Shown here piece by piece: positions 14,283 to 21,422 of a DNA stretch of 23,695 nt. Numbering within the stretch: position 1 is the first letter of the stretch; each line of letters starts with the position of its first letter. The translations under genes and the position numbers were made by a program. The notes beneath the pieces were generated by a model. That model saw nothing but the letters and a program-made list of their open reading frames with translations, ran no database searches and had not been told where the DNA came from. The DNA comes from Thermofilaceae archaeon (GTDB lineage Archaea; Thermoproteota; Thermoprotei; Thermofilales; B69-G16): the NCBI GenBank assembly GCA_027017165.1, contig JALURF010000043.1, positions 13,231 to 36,925 of the forward strand, given 5' to 3'.

Positions 14283-14714
14283 ATGAAGAAAAAATACGTA
14301 TTTTTACCTCATACCGCCGATGCCTACTTTGCGGCGTATGGAAAGACTCTAGAAGAAGCCTTTGAAAACGCCGCGCTAGCAATGTACGAGGTTATGACGG
14401 ATACCAGTAAAGTGGACAGAGACGTAGAGATCCATATAGAGGTAAAGGGATTTGACGAACACTCTCTGCTCTATAACTGGCTAGAAGAACTCCTATTCTA
14501 CACCGATAGCGAGCAATTAGTATTTTCCGAATTTCACGTAGAAAAGATTGAGAAGAAAGAGGGAGATTACGTATTGAAGGCTGTCGCTAGAGGTGAGAAA
14601 TTCGATCCATCGAAGCACGAGTCCAGAAATCAGGTAAAGGCGGTTACATATTCCTTAATGGAAATAAATAAAAAGGATTCGTTTTACGAAGTAAAAGTGG
14701 TCCTAGACCTTTAG
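14283..14714 (+). CDS. Archease, cofactor of the RtcB tRNA-splicing ligase
   Basis: A 143-aa archease. FLPHTADAYFAAYGKTLEEAFENAALAMYEVMTD at the N-terminus, LLYNWLEELLFYTDSEQLVFSEF in the centre, and VKAVTYSLMEI near the C-terminus are the family signature, including the conserved acidic metal-site residues. Archease speeds guanylylation of RtcB, which joins tRNA exons after intron removal. GGTGATGGAGT lies just before the ATG at 14283. The gene begins 16 bases after tRNA-Ser with no room for its own promoter, so tRNA and archease are probably one transcript cut by tRNA end processing. RtcB itself is not in this window. Confidence 0.95.
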   Translation: MKKKYVFLPHTADAYFAAYGKTLEEAFENAALAMYEVMTDTSKVDRDVEIHIEVKGFDEHSLLYNWLEELLFYTDSEQLVFSEFHVEKIEKKEGDYVLKAVARGEKFDPSKHESRNQVKAVTYSLMEINKKDSFYEVKVVLDL

Positions 14715-14732
14715 CAGTGAAGAAAACTTAAT

Positions 14733-14749
14733 TAGGGAAACCTTGATTA
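14733..14749 (+). promoter_or_regulatory. Promoter of L10e (copy 2 of the repeated promoter motif)
   Basis: TAGGGAAACCTTGATTA matches 16 of 17 bases of the element at 14124-14140. Its AT part is about 25 bases before the L10e ATG, so the transcript would be nearly leaderless, though GGTGATA just before the ATG could still act as a ribosome binding site. Confidence 0.45.
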
Positions 14750-14773
14750 GTGTTAGAGAACTCGGTGATAGAT

Positions 14774-15286
14774 ATGCCTAGAAGGCCTTGGCGCTGTTAC
14801 AGACGATTCGATACACCGCCCTATACCAGAAAAGAGTATATAAAAAGCATACCCCACGTCCAGATACCCAAGTTTACGCTAGGCAATATACGCGGCAAAT
14901 ATAACGCCACATACCGCTTAATAGTCATGGAGGCTGGGCAGATAAGCCAGAACGCCCTGGAGGCGGCTAGGCTGGGAGCCTACAAGTACCTCACCCGTAA
15001 ACTCGGCGAGCAAAACTTCTTCATGAAAATCATGGTCTACCCGCATCACATAATTAGAGAAAACAAGATGATGGCGATGGCTGGCGCCGATAGGCTACAA
15101 GACGGGATGAGGTTGTCTTTCGGCACTCCTATAGGAAGAGCCGCCAGGGTAAGGAAGGGACAGACCATAATTACGGTTAAAGCCGATAAAAGCCAGGTCG
15201 AAGTAGTAAAAGAGGCTTTGAGAAGAGCCGCCTCTAAGCTCCCCTTAAAGTGTAGAATTTTCATTGAAGAGACTGAAGCTAGCTGA
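14774..15286 (+). CDS. rpl10e: Large-subunit ribosomal protein L10e (uL16 family)
   Basis: A 170-aa protein of the 50S subunit, the archaeal/eukaryal counterpart of bacterial L16, lying near the A and P sites. MPRRPWRCYRRFDTPPYTRKEYIKSIPHVQIPKFTLGN, QISQNALEAARLGAYKYL, and DRLQDGMRLSFGTPIGRAARV are typical. I chose the ATG at 14774, since GGTGATA stands directly before it and MPRRPWR is the family N-terminus; the frame extends to a GTG at 14750 but that lies in the promoter. The DUF2192-like gene follows after 19 bases. Confidence 0.96.
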   Translation: MPRRPWRCYRRFDTPPYTRKEYIKSIPHVQIPKFTLGNIRGKYNATYRLIVMEAGQISQNALEAARLGAYKYLTRKLGEQNFFMKIMVYPHHIIRENKMMAMAGADRLQDGMRLSFGTPIGRAARVRKGQTIITVKADKSQVEVVKEALRRAASKLPLKCRIFIEETEAS

Positions 15287-15305
15287 AAGCCTAAGGTAGG
15301 CTTTT

Positions 15306-16019
15306 ATGTATGATGTCCATAGACGCCGCATAGAGGCATGTACATACATATGGAGCGTTCTGCTTAAAGAAAAATTTGGGAGAAGAGAACAGGTAGTAGC
15401 CTTTTTAGAAAAGGTGTATAGAGAATACGATATCGAGCCTATCAGAGGCAAGACGAAAATCGAGATTTTCGATAAAGAAATGGCAACGCTTTACCTAGTG
15501 GGGAAATATGGGCTAGGCTTAAACCCTGACGATTACAGCGAAATCTTCAATAAAATCTTTACAGTTGAGTTGAGAAGCGAGGAAGCCGCTACTAGCATAT
15601 TAAGCGGCGCGGATCCGGAGAAGGTTATTAGAGAGAAAATGGGAGGAGTAAATGAAAACTTAATATTTAGAGTGATAAGGTTAGTTTTCACCGCATCCCT
15701 ACTAGGCTTTAGAGATGAAAAAGACTTAGTCAAACTCCTAGAAAGACTTGAAGACCGCTTCCCACAGTATGGGAAAAGATTCTTACGATTCAAGAAATTT
15801 TACATCGCGTTTAGAATAGCGGAAGGCGTGGCCGTGGGCAAGATACGGAATAGGCTTGAAAAGGAAGCTTTAAAACACGCCCTTTGTATCAAACTTAACG
15901 CCACGCGGGCCGCTCCTTCAGACAGCCTAGTCAGGGAGATAGCCGTCAACGTGTTAAAGGCGGACGAAGTAGAGGTTAACGACGCCTTGAAAATAGATAA
16001 AATCGAGTTAAGCCTCTAA
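15306..16019 (+). CDS. Conserved archaeal protein, tentatively DUF2192
   Basis: A 237-aa, mainly helical, charged protein beginning VHRRRIEACTYIWSVLLKEKFGRREQVVAFLEKVYREYDIEPIRG. This N-terminus and the length resemble what I recall of the crenarchaeal DUF2192 family; I cannot confirm it without a search. There are no Cys pairs, Walker motifs or membrane segments. It lies 19 bases downstream of L10e with CTAAGGTAGG before the ATG, so it is likely in the ribosomal-protein transcript. A translation-linked role is plausible but unproven. Its stop overlaps the 3' end of TrmJ on the other strand by four bases. Confidence 0.75.
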   Translation: MYDVHRRRIEACTYIWSVLLKEKFGRREQVVAFLEKVYREYDIEPIRGKTKIEIFDKEMATLYLVGKYGLGLNPDDYSEIFNKIFTVELRSEEAATSILSGADPEKVIREKMGGVNENLIFRVIRLVFTASLLGFRDEKDLVKLLERLEDRFPQYGKRFLRFKKFYIAFRIAEGVAVGKIRNRLEKEALKHALCIKLNATRAAPSDSLVREIAVNVLKADEVEVNDALKIDKIELSL

Positions 16020-16726
16020 ATTTTCTCAATAAAAGTACTCACTTTTCTAAACACCGTCAGTAAAGAGTAAAGTTCTTCTTTAGATACACCAGCTCTGCTT
16101 AATATCCTCCGAAGAACAAGCTTCGCTTTATCAGCCTTATGTAGTGGAACGCTGGATTTCTCGAATATCGAGGAAATACAATCCAGCAAGAGCTCTCTTT
16201 CTCTTTTAGACGCTATACTCACCGCCCTCCCATTATGCTTTAATTCTCTAAAAATAACATAGGCGATTATAGCCACCGCATGCGATAAATTCAGCGTGCT
16301 ATACTCTATATTAGCCGGTATATGTACCAGAAAATCCGTTTCTTTAATAATCTCATTAGTTAAACCTATATCTTCTCTGCCGAAAAGAATAGCCGCCTTT
16401 CCCTCAACCCCAGATAACACGTTTACAAAATCTTCGGGGGTCAACGACCTCCTATGATACCCGCTACTCAGAGGACTCTTCCCAGACGTCGATACTACTA
16501 AGTCGAAAGCATCGAACACTTCTTCCAGCGAGTCTATACGCCGAGCTTTTTCTAAAACATCTCTCCCATGCATAGCGTACCTATAAGCCGTATCTCCCAC
16601 TTCACACTGTGGATTAACGAGAATTAATTTTTCGAGACAAAAGTTCTTCATTGTCCTCGCTACATAACCTATGTTTATCTCATAGAGAGGCTCTACGAGC
16701 ACTATAGCTATATCTTCTATCTTCAA
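16016..16726 (-). CDS. trmJ: TrmJ-family tRNA 2'-O-methyltransferase (position 32)
   Basis: A 236-aa SPOUT (SpoU/TrmH class) methyltransferase. Motif 1 is IVLVEPLYEINIGYVARTMKNF (8-29) with the N-x-G-x-x-A-R core, motif 2 is AILFGREDIGLTNEI, and motif 3 is IPANIEYSTLNLSHAVAIIAYVI. The E-N-I-G and E-Y-S-TLNLS-A patterns favour TrmJ, which methylates the ribose of C32/U32 in the anticodon loop. All three tRNAs in this window have C32. A C-terminal helical extension (165-236) is usual for TrmJ. The start is TTG at 16726, with GGGGGTAAGG upstream and a TATA-like TTTTTATAG near 16752-16760. Confidence 0.9.
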   Translation of the reverse strand: MKIEDIAIVLVEPLYEINIGYVARTMKNFCLEKLILVNPQCEVGDTAYRYAMHGRDVLEKARRIDSLEEVFDAFDLVVSTSGKSPLSSGYHRRSLTPEDFVNVLSGVEGKAAILFGREDIGLTNEIIKETDFLVHIPANIEYSTLNLSHAVAIIAYVIFRELKHNGRAVSIASKRERELLLDCISSIFEKSSVPLHKADKAKLVLRRILSRAGVSKEELYSLLTVFRKVSTFIEKI

Positions 16727-16802
16727 CCTTACCCCCTACAGTGTTTAATAGCTATAAAAACTGCGTCGGACTGTTTTAAATAATTCACGTACCTGAACAA
16801 GA

Positions 16803-16857
16803 CTTATAAAGTATTGAAACGCTGAAACGCTATTTTACAGCTGACCAGCTTTATTAA
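16803..16857 (+). promoter_or_regulatory. Promoter/operator region of the HTH-NrdD-like gene
   Basis: Two TATA candidates face the gene: CTTATAAAG (16803-16811), giving a leader of about 50 bases, and CTTTATTAA (16849-16857), giving an almost leaderless transcript at the ATG 16882. Between them lie an exact tandem repeat GAAACGCT-GAAACGCT (16816-16831) and AGCTGACCAGCT (16839-16850), with flanking AGCT arms. Confidence 0.45.
16816..16831 (+). repeat. Tandem 8-bp repeat GAAACGCT x2, candidate operator
   Basis: Two exact, contiguous copies of an 8-base unit sit just downstream of a TATA box and upstream of a putative DNA-binding regulator gene. This position suits autoregulation, but the binding protein is unknown. 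Confidence 0.5.
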
Positions 16858-16881
16858 TCGACAAGACTATTACGGTATGAT

Positions 16882-18966
16882 ATGAAAAAGAAAACTAAGA
16901 CAAAGCTCCTAGTCAAGGCGCTGTCCTCGGAAAAACGAGTAAAAATATTATTTACAATAGACTCCTATGGACCTCTCCGGTTCTCCGAGCTTAAAGAGAA
17001 AATGAATATAAAAAGCCCCGGTGAACTAAGCTATCATCTATCTCTTTTAAGAGAAGTCGACATGATAGGCTTAGACTACAGCTATGGACAGAGACGATAC
17101 ACGTTAACATCGCTGGGAAAGGAGACAGTTGAACTCTTGAAGAGGCTTGAAGGAGGCTTACTTAGACAGGAGCTTGGGGTTTATGTAGTCGATAAATACG
17201 GTTTAGCCTTTAAATACGATACTCTTATCTTGAATAATAAGCTGAAAAAGGAATACGGAATAAGTAGCAGACATCTGCGGAGGATATACAGCGACGTCGA
17301 GGGAGCGATGAGTGAGCTTAATAGAGTATTCTACGAAGAATTCGAGCTCGACCAGATAATCCTATCAATTCTTTTAAAAAACAACTTAGCAGATTATTTT
17401 ATCGACAACACCTACATCGGCTTCAGGAAGAAAGAATTGGATAAAAGCTTAAGTAAGGAAGATGTGCTTATCGAAGTCGATGAGAAAATACGCAGACGCA
17501 TATTAACGTCTTATAACCTGCTTTACCGAATTCCAAAAAATGTAAAAACTTTCATCAGAAATGGAGTTTTCTACATTTCACACATACATGAGTGGATTTT
17601 CAAGAGCAATACCCTAATCCTAGATGTTACTCACATTGCAAAAAAATACTATCCACTAGATTTCTACAACGTGCTTTTATTCACGTGGAGATACGCACAC
17701 TCGCTTTTCCTTAGAAAATTTAACAATGCTTTATATAATATAATAGCGCATCAGGAAGTACATGAGGTAGAAGATTTCCTATCTAGGATTTTAAAAGCCT
17801 TAACGCTAATCTGGGATAATCTAAAATATGAAAAAATAGCCGTGGAAATTCTCGTAGAGAAAAATCCCGACTTAAGAGATTTCAATAGAATTCTACTCGA
17901 CAGAGTAGGATTAGAGGAAAAATATCGGGGCCCGCCGTTGATAATCAACGTGAAGAACAGAGAGGCGATCGAGGAGATCTATGATCTGATCTATAATTTG
18001 ACAAGAAAACACGTACCCTTAACCCTAGTGAACAACACCGATGGAGAAGAACTAGTAGCCGCCATCCCCCACATATTACGGATAAAAGATTGTAAAGGAA
18101 TAACTGTTATCGAAAACTCGTTCAACTTACTACTCCCAGTCTTAGCGCTATTTTCTAGAAAAGACAAGGCTATAGCCGAGGACTTCCTAAAAAACATGTT
18201 CACCTGCATAAGCGAACTCATAAACGAAAAGAGAAAATACCTCCAGAGAATAGCGCCTCTTCGAAGACTACAAAGAATCCCAGGCTATATGGATAACTCA
18301 ATTAACCTGGTCAACACCCTCTCGATTTTAGGAGGAGAGATGGCAACTCGCATATTACTAGGAACAGATCTAAAAGATACGGATTCGGTCATCAGACTTC
18401 TTAAAAACTTCACCGAAGAATTAGAAGATTTAAGAAGAAAAATCGCAATTTCCTATACTTCTTCTGACATAAGCCTATACGAGATAAGCTTTAGAGCACT
18501 CACGTATAGAGCCGAAGAATTCAACGTCCAACTCCCACCATTTGAACACTTCAACCTATTAAGTCCATTTTCTAAAACACGTCGAGAACTAGGGAGTAGG
18601 ATGAGGGGGGAATCGCGGTTATTCGAGGAAACCGGCGTGCCGAGCATCTTCACCTTAGACTTTACCGACCCATTCCCTGCTTTCGAGAATTTTAAAGCTC
18701 TACTCAGCAAGCTCTTAGACTCCAATATAAAAGTAGTAAACCTATCCTACGACTTTACAGAATGCGAATATTGCGGCTACAAAACACCCCGCTACGCCGA
18801 TACATGCCCCAACTGCCTATCAGTAAAACCATATATAATTCATTATGGAAGAGTAATAGCCGACTACCGCCCCTTAGACCGTATTCCCAAAATAGCTAAA
18901 AACGAATACCTGAAGCGATTTAGAATAAACGACGTAAATTTAAGAAAAGAACTTCCGTCTATCTAA
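16882..18966 (+). CDS. Winged-helix protein fused to a degenerate anaerobic ribonucleotide reductase (NrdD-like) domain
   Basis: A 694-aa protein. Residues about 5-80 form an ArsR-like winged helix (SSEKRVKILFTIDSYGPLRFSELKEKMNI...GELSYHLSLLREVDMI...RRYTLTSLG). The remainder resembles NrdD. NGVFYISHIHEW (about 227-238) recalls the NrdD G-x-I-x-x-HD/HN segment. The end carries a zinc site C628, C631, C642, C645, then YGRVIADY (655-662) and K-NEYLKRF. In active NrdD the equivalent is RVCGYLG with the glycyl radical; here Ala660/Asp661 replace it. Only two other Cys are present (C404, C442), and no N-terminal ATP cone is seen. It is thus probably a non-catalytic, DNA-binding relative, perhaps a nucleotide-responsive regulator (inference). 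The family call is by eye. Its 3' end overlaps TrmY by 27 bases. Confidence 0.68.
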   Translation: MKKKTKTKLLVKALSSEKRVKILFTIDSYGPLRFSELKEKMNIKSPGELSYHLSLLREVDMIGLDYSYGQRRYTLTSLGKETVELLKRLEGGLLRQELGVYVVDKYGLAFKYDTLILNNKLKKEYGISSRHLRRIYSDVEGAMSELNRVFYEEFELDQIILSILLKNNLADYFIDNTYIGFRKKELDKSLSKEDVLIEVDEKIRRRILTSYNLLYRIPKNVKTFIRNGVFYISHIHEWIFKSNTLILDVTHIAKKYYPLDFYNVLLFTWRYAHSLFLRKFNNALYNIIAHQEVHEVEDFLSRILKALTLIWDNLKYEKIAVEILVEKNPDLRDFNRILLDRVGLEEKYRGPPLIINVKNREAIEEIYDLIYNLTRKHVPLTLVNNTDGEELVAAIPHILRIKDCKGITVIENSFNLLLPVLALFSRKDKAIAEDFLKNMFTCISELINEKRKYLQRIAPLRRLQRIPGYMDNSINLVNTLSILGGEMATRILLGTDLKDTDSVIRLLKNFTEELEDLRRKIAISYTSSDISLYEISFRALTYRAEEFNVQLPPFEHFNLLSPFSKTRRELGSRMRGESRLFEETGVPSIFTLDFTDPFPAFENFKALLSKLLDSNIKVVNLSYDFTECEYCGYKTPRYADTCPNCLSVKPYIIHYGRVIADYRPLDRIPKIAKNEYLKRFRINDVNLRKELPSI

Positions 18967-19527
18967 CTCTTCATTAACTATAGTAATACAGTGGCTAGTA
19001 AAGTAGACTCGAGGACCGAGACTTATAACCCGTACCCCCAATTCTTCAAGAAAAACCTCGCTCTCCCTATCCAAGCCTATATGATCACCCAGAATAAAGA
19101 CGAGATCCTTACCTCTCGGAAAATCTACATCTCTAATATCCACCCCATACCTCTCCAAGTAATAAACCTCCACGCCCGGATCCCGCACATACTCCAATAC
19201 AACTTCTTCAAAACCCTTATCCTCCAAGTGAAAACCCCGAACCTCCTCACCTTTAAATAATCTTAAAAAAATCTCACCAATATCAACCTCACTCTCCGGA
19301 AGCCCACCAACTTCACTCCCCACCACTCTAAGAAGCTTAGGAGGATTCGGAGGACCCTCTAAAACACAGAGAAAAACTACGTTCTCCCTAACCCCATCCG
19401 ATAACCTCAACGCCGCTAAAATAGACCTAGCTATAACATCCAATCTCCCGCTAGACCCCGCAAAAGATTTAATATTAAAATCAGGCGAAGTACGGGCCTT
19501 AGAAGCCTTAACGAGAAAAATCCTCAT
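18940..19527 (-). CDS. trmY: tRNA (pseudouridine-54 N1)-methyltransferase TrmY
   Basis: A 195-aa SPOUT methyltransferase that makes m1Psi54 from the Psi54 produced by Pus10. All SAM-site segments are present: SSGRLDVIARSILAAL (25-40), EGPPNPP (57-63), GVDIRDVDFPRGKDLVFILGDHIGLD (128-153, with the GDHIGL loop at 147-152), SLGP (169-172), and HCITIVNEELDR (179-190). The ATG at 19527 overlaps the S26e stop in an ATGA (19524-19527), so the two are translationally coupled. The 3' end overlaps the convergent HTH-NrdD-like gene by 27 bases. A second, degenerate paralogue is at 4373-4927. Confidence 0.94.
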   Translation of the reverse strand: MRIFLVKASKARTSPDFNIKSFAGSSGRLDVIARSILAALRLSDGVRENVVFLCVLEGPPNPPKLLRVVGSEVGGLPESEVDIGEIFLRLFKGEEVRGFHLEDKGFEEVVLEYVRDPGVEVYYLERYGVDIRDVDFPRGKDLVFILGDHIGLDRESEVFLEELGVRVISLGPRVYFTSHCITIVNEELDRRKFFS

Positions 19528-19811
19528 CCTATTGGTCCACGCTTCTTCCTCTCAGCTTCAGGCCTAATCTTTATAATACCCCTGAAAATCGCACACCTAA
19601 TACATAGATACTTAGTGACTCTGTAAACCGGTATTATAGCACCCTTAGCCCTAAGCTCCCTAGCAAGCTGTGGATCAACAGGGCTCATAGCCCTAGTATA
19701 CTTAACAGCCTTAGACCTGGGGATAAGAGCTCCACACTCGTCACATTGAATCATGTCCTCTCTTCCTTTACCGCCTTTACGCCTACCCCTGCTCTTCCTC
19801 TTCTTCGGCAT
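19524..19811 (-). CDS. rps26e: Small-subunit ribosomal protein S26e
   Basis: A 95-aa S26e of the 30S subunit. The basic N-terminus MPKKRKSRGRRKGGKGR is followed by zinc-ribbon cysteines CDEC (23-26) and CIRC (70-73), with PRSKAVKYTRAM between, the family pattern. GGTGGGATTGGT lies before the ATG at 19811, and GTATATTAG near 19838-19846 is the likely TATA box. It is the first gene of a two-gene operon with TrmY. S26e occurs in TACK archaea and eukaryotes and is missing from most euryarchaea, which supports the lineage assignment. Confidence 0.93.
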   Translation of the reverse strand: MPKKRKSRGRRKGGKGREDMIQCDECGALIPRSKAVKYTRAMSPVDPQLARELRAKGAIIPVYRVTKYLCIRCAIFRGIIKIRPEAERKKRGPIG

Positions 19812-19873
19812 ACCAATCCCACCAAATCAACAAAAAACCCACTAATATACTTTCTCAATCAATCCCCAGTAAA

Positions 19874-19882
19874 CTTTATATC
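19874..19882 (+). promoter_or_regulatory. TATA box of the CAT-anticodon tRNA
   Basis: CTTTATATC is centred about 30 bases before the first base of the tRNA gene, so transcription would begin a few bases before it. Confidence 0.45.
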
Positions 19883-19907
19883 CTTGAAAAATAGTTCTTA
19901 GAGAGAG

Positions 19908-20000
19908 GGGCCCGTAGCTCAGCTAGGTAGAGCACCCGGCTCATATCGGCAAACCGAGAGCACAACCGGGGGGTCGCGGGTTCGAATCCCGCCGGGCCCA
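19908..20000 (+). tRNA. tRNA with CAT anticodon (elongator Met or Ile2), 19-nt intron
   Basis: The acceptor GGGCCCG pairs with CGGGCCC (19993-19999), with discriminator A. The anticodon stem CCCGG (19935-19939) pairs with CCGGG (19966-19970), and the T arm GCGGG-TTCGAAT-CCCGC is perfect. The loop plus insert is 26 nt. Spliced, the loop is CTCATAA with anticodon CAT. The archaeal initiator starts with A1-T72, so this is not the initiator. Elongator Met and the agmatidine-modified Ile2 both fit, and I cannot separate them. Confidence 0.92.
19945..19963 (+). other. Intron of the CAT tRNA (19 nt)
   Basis: GCTC (19939-19942) pairs with GAGC (19958-19961), and TCGG-CAAA-CCGA makes the inner hairpin. 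The bulges AT^A and AC^A give cuts after 19944 and 19963. Because an A stands at both edges, the product is the same as for a 37/38 intron. Confidence 0.8.
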
Positions 20001-20005
20001 TTCCC

Positions 20006-20010
20006 TTTTT
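20006..20010 (+). terminator. T-run terminator after the CAT tRNA
   Basis: CCCTTTTT directly follows the tRNA 3' end; a short T-run is the usual archaeal termination signal. Confidence 0.4.
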
Positions 20011-20141
20011 ACTATAAAGATAAGAATTCACTAACTTTATCCTTTATTTCTTTATAGGAATTCTCTTTTCTTTGTATTGGTTTTTGGGCGGGTGGTTTTG
20101 TCGCGTAAAGTTCTTATAGTTCTGGTGGGGAAAATGCTTCG

Positions 20142-21413
20142 ATGAAGAGTTTAAAGAGATTTCACGTGGTATTGCTCGCTGTCCTGATGATAGGCTGGGC
20201 GTTTGATTCTATGAATTCGGGGCTTATCTCCGGTACTTTGACTCTTATAATAGAGGATTTGGGGTTGACGGCTGAAGAAGCGGGTAGAGTGCTTAGTAGT
20301 TGGCTTCTCGGTATGTTGATTGGCGCGTTTGCTCTGGGCTTTATAGGCGATAGAATTGGCAGGAAGGGGGCGTCGATTATAGCCTTAACCTTTATGGGGT
20401 TGTTTTCATGGGCTTCTCTCGCGGCGACTGGATGGCTCGACCTCTCTCTATACAGGTTATTGGCAGGGATTGGCGCTGCGGGTTATATGGTGGTGGCTAG
20501 CACACTTTTAGCCGAATACTCCCCCGCCGAGGTAAGAGGTGGGTTGATATCCTTCTTGGAGAGTGCGTGGGCTTTCGGTTGGTTGATAGCTCTAATATTG
20601 GCTAGGATTATAGCGCCGTCGCTGGGGTGGCGCCCCGTATTTAATTCCAGTTTAGCGACTTTAGCTCTTATTCCCATTATCGTAGTGGTGGTGCCTGAGT
20701 CTATCCGTTTTCTGGTGCTTAAGGGAAGGGTGGGGGAAGCGGAGAAGATAATCGCTGAGGCGGGGCTGGATGTAGATATTTCGAGGATAAAGGAGAGGGA
20801 AAAAGCTTCACTGTCGGAATTGTTTAGAGGTGTGTATCTTAGGCGGACGGTTATGCTTTGGATACACTGGTTCTGTATCGTGCTGGCTTACTGGGGGATA
20901 TTCCTATGGTTACCCCATATCCTGTACGCTAGGGGGATTAGCTATATTAAATCTCTTCAATACTCTCTTCTCATAACGCTGGCGCAGATTCCCGGCTACT
21001 GGAGCGCTGCTGTACTGATCGATAAAGTAGGGAGGAAGAAGGTGTTGGCATCCTATATGGCGTTGGCGGGGGTAGGAAGTCTTCTTTTCTGGACTGCTAC
21101 GGGCGATTTTGAAGCTCTTTTATGGGCTTCCGTGATATCCTTTTTCAATCTAGGCGCGTGGGGCGTAACTTACGCCTACACCCCCGAGCTTTATCCGACT
21201 AGGCTGAGGGCGACTGCGAGCGGATGGGCCAATAGTATAGGCAGGATAGGAGGCATCCTGGGCCCTTATATAGCCGGTTTATTGATACAGACTACTGGTG
21301 ACCCCCTCTATCCGTTTATACTCTTCGCGTCGGTACACTTTATCTCAGCTATCACTGTGGCGATTCTGGGAGAGGAAACTAAAAAGAGAGAGCTAGAGGA
21401 GATTTCGAAATAG
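20142..21413 (+). CDS. MFS transporter, 12 membrane segments
   Basis: A 423-aa membrane protein of the major facilitator superfamily. The first segment starts at about residue 8 (VVLLAVLMIGWAFDSMNSGL). Motif A after TM2 is GFIGDRIGRKGAS, its second-half counterpart is DKVGRKKVLAS, PESIRFLVLKGRVGEAEKI marks the central loop, and YTPELYPTRLRATASG follows TM10. WAFDSMN in TM1 and the PES/PELYPTRLR patterns resemble the sugar/aromatic-acid branches (including AAHS-like carriers), but the substrate cannot be read. Many codons are GGG/GTG-rich compared with neighbours. A strong GGTGGGG lies 11 bases before the ATG. The 3' end faces the amidohydrolase 9 bases away. Confidence 0.93.
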   Translation: MKSLKRFHVVLLAVLMIGWAFDSMNSGLISGTLTLIIEDLGLTAEEAGRVLSSWLLGMLIGAFALGFIGDRIGRKGASIIALTFMGLFSWASLAATGWLDLSLYRLLAGIGAAGYMVVASTLLAEYSPAEVRGGLISFLESAWAFGWLIALILARIIAPSLGWRPVFNSSLATLALIPIIVVVVPESIRFLVLKGRVGEAEKIIAEAGLDVDISRIKEREKASLSELFRGVYLRRTVMLWIHWFCIVLAYWGIFLWLPHILYARGISYIKSLQYSLLITLAQIPGYWSAAVLIDKVGRKKVLASYMALAGVGSLLFWTATGDFEALLWASVISFFNLGAWGVTYAYTPELYPTRLRATASGWANSIGRIGGILGPYIAGLLIQTTGDPLYPFILFASVHFISAITVAILGEETKKRELEEISK

Positions 21414-21422
21414 CGCTGCTAG

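Noticed and set aside
14134..14382. 82-aa - strand frame across tRNA-Ser
   Set aside because: It is antisense to the tRNA gene, and its sequence (GIRTRASLTGHG) is the familiar false translation of a tRNA T-arm.
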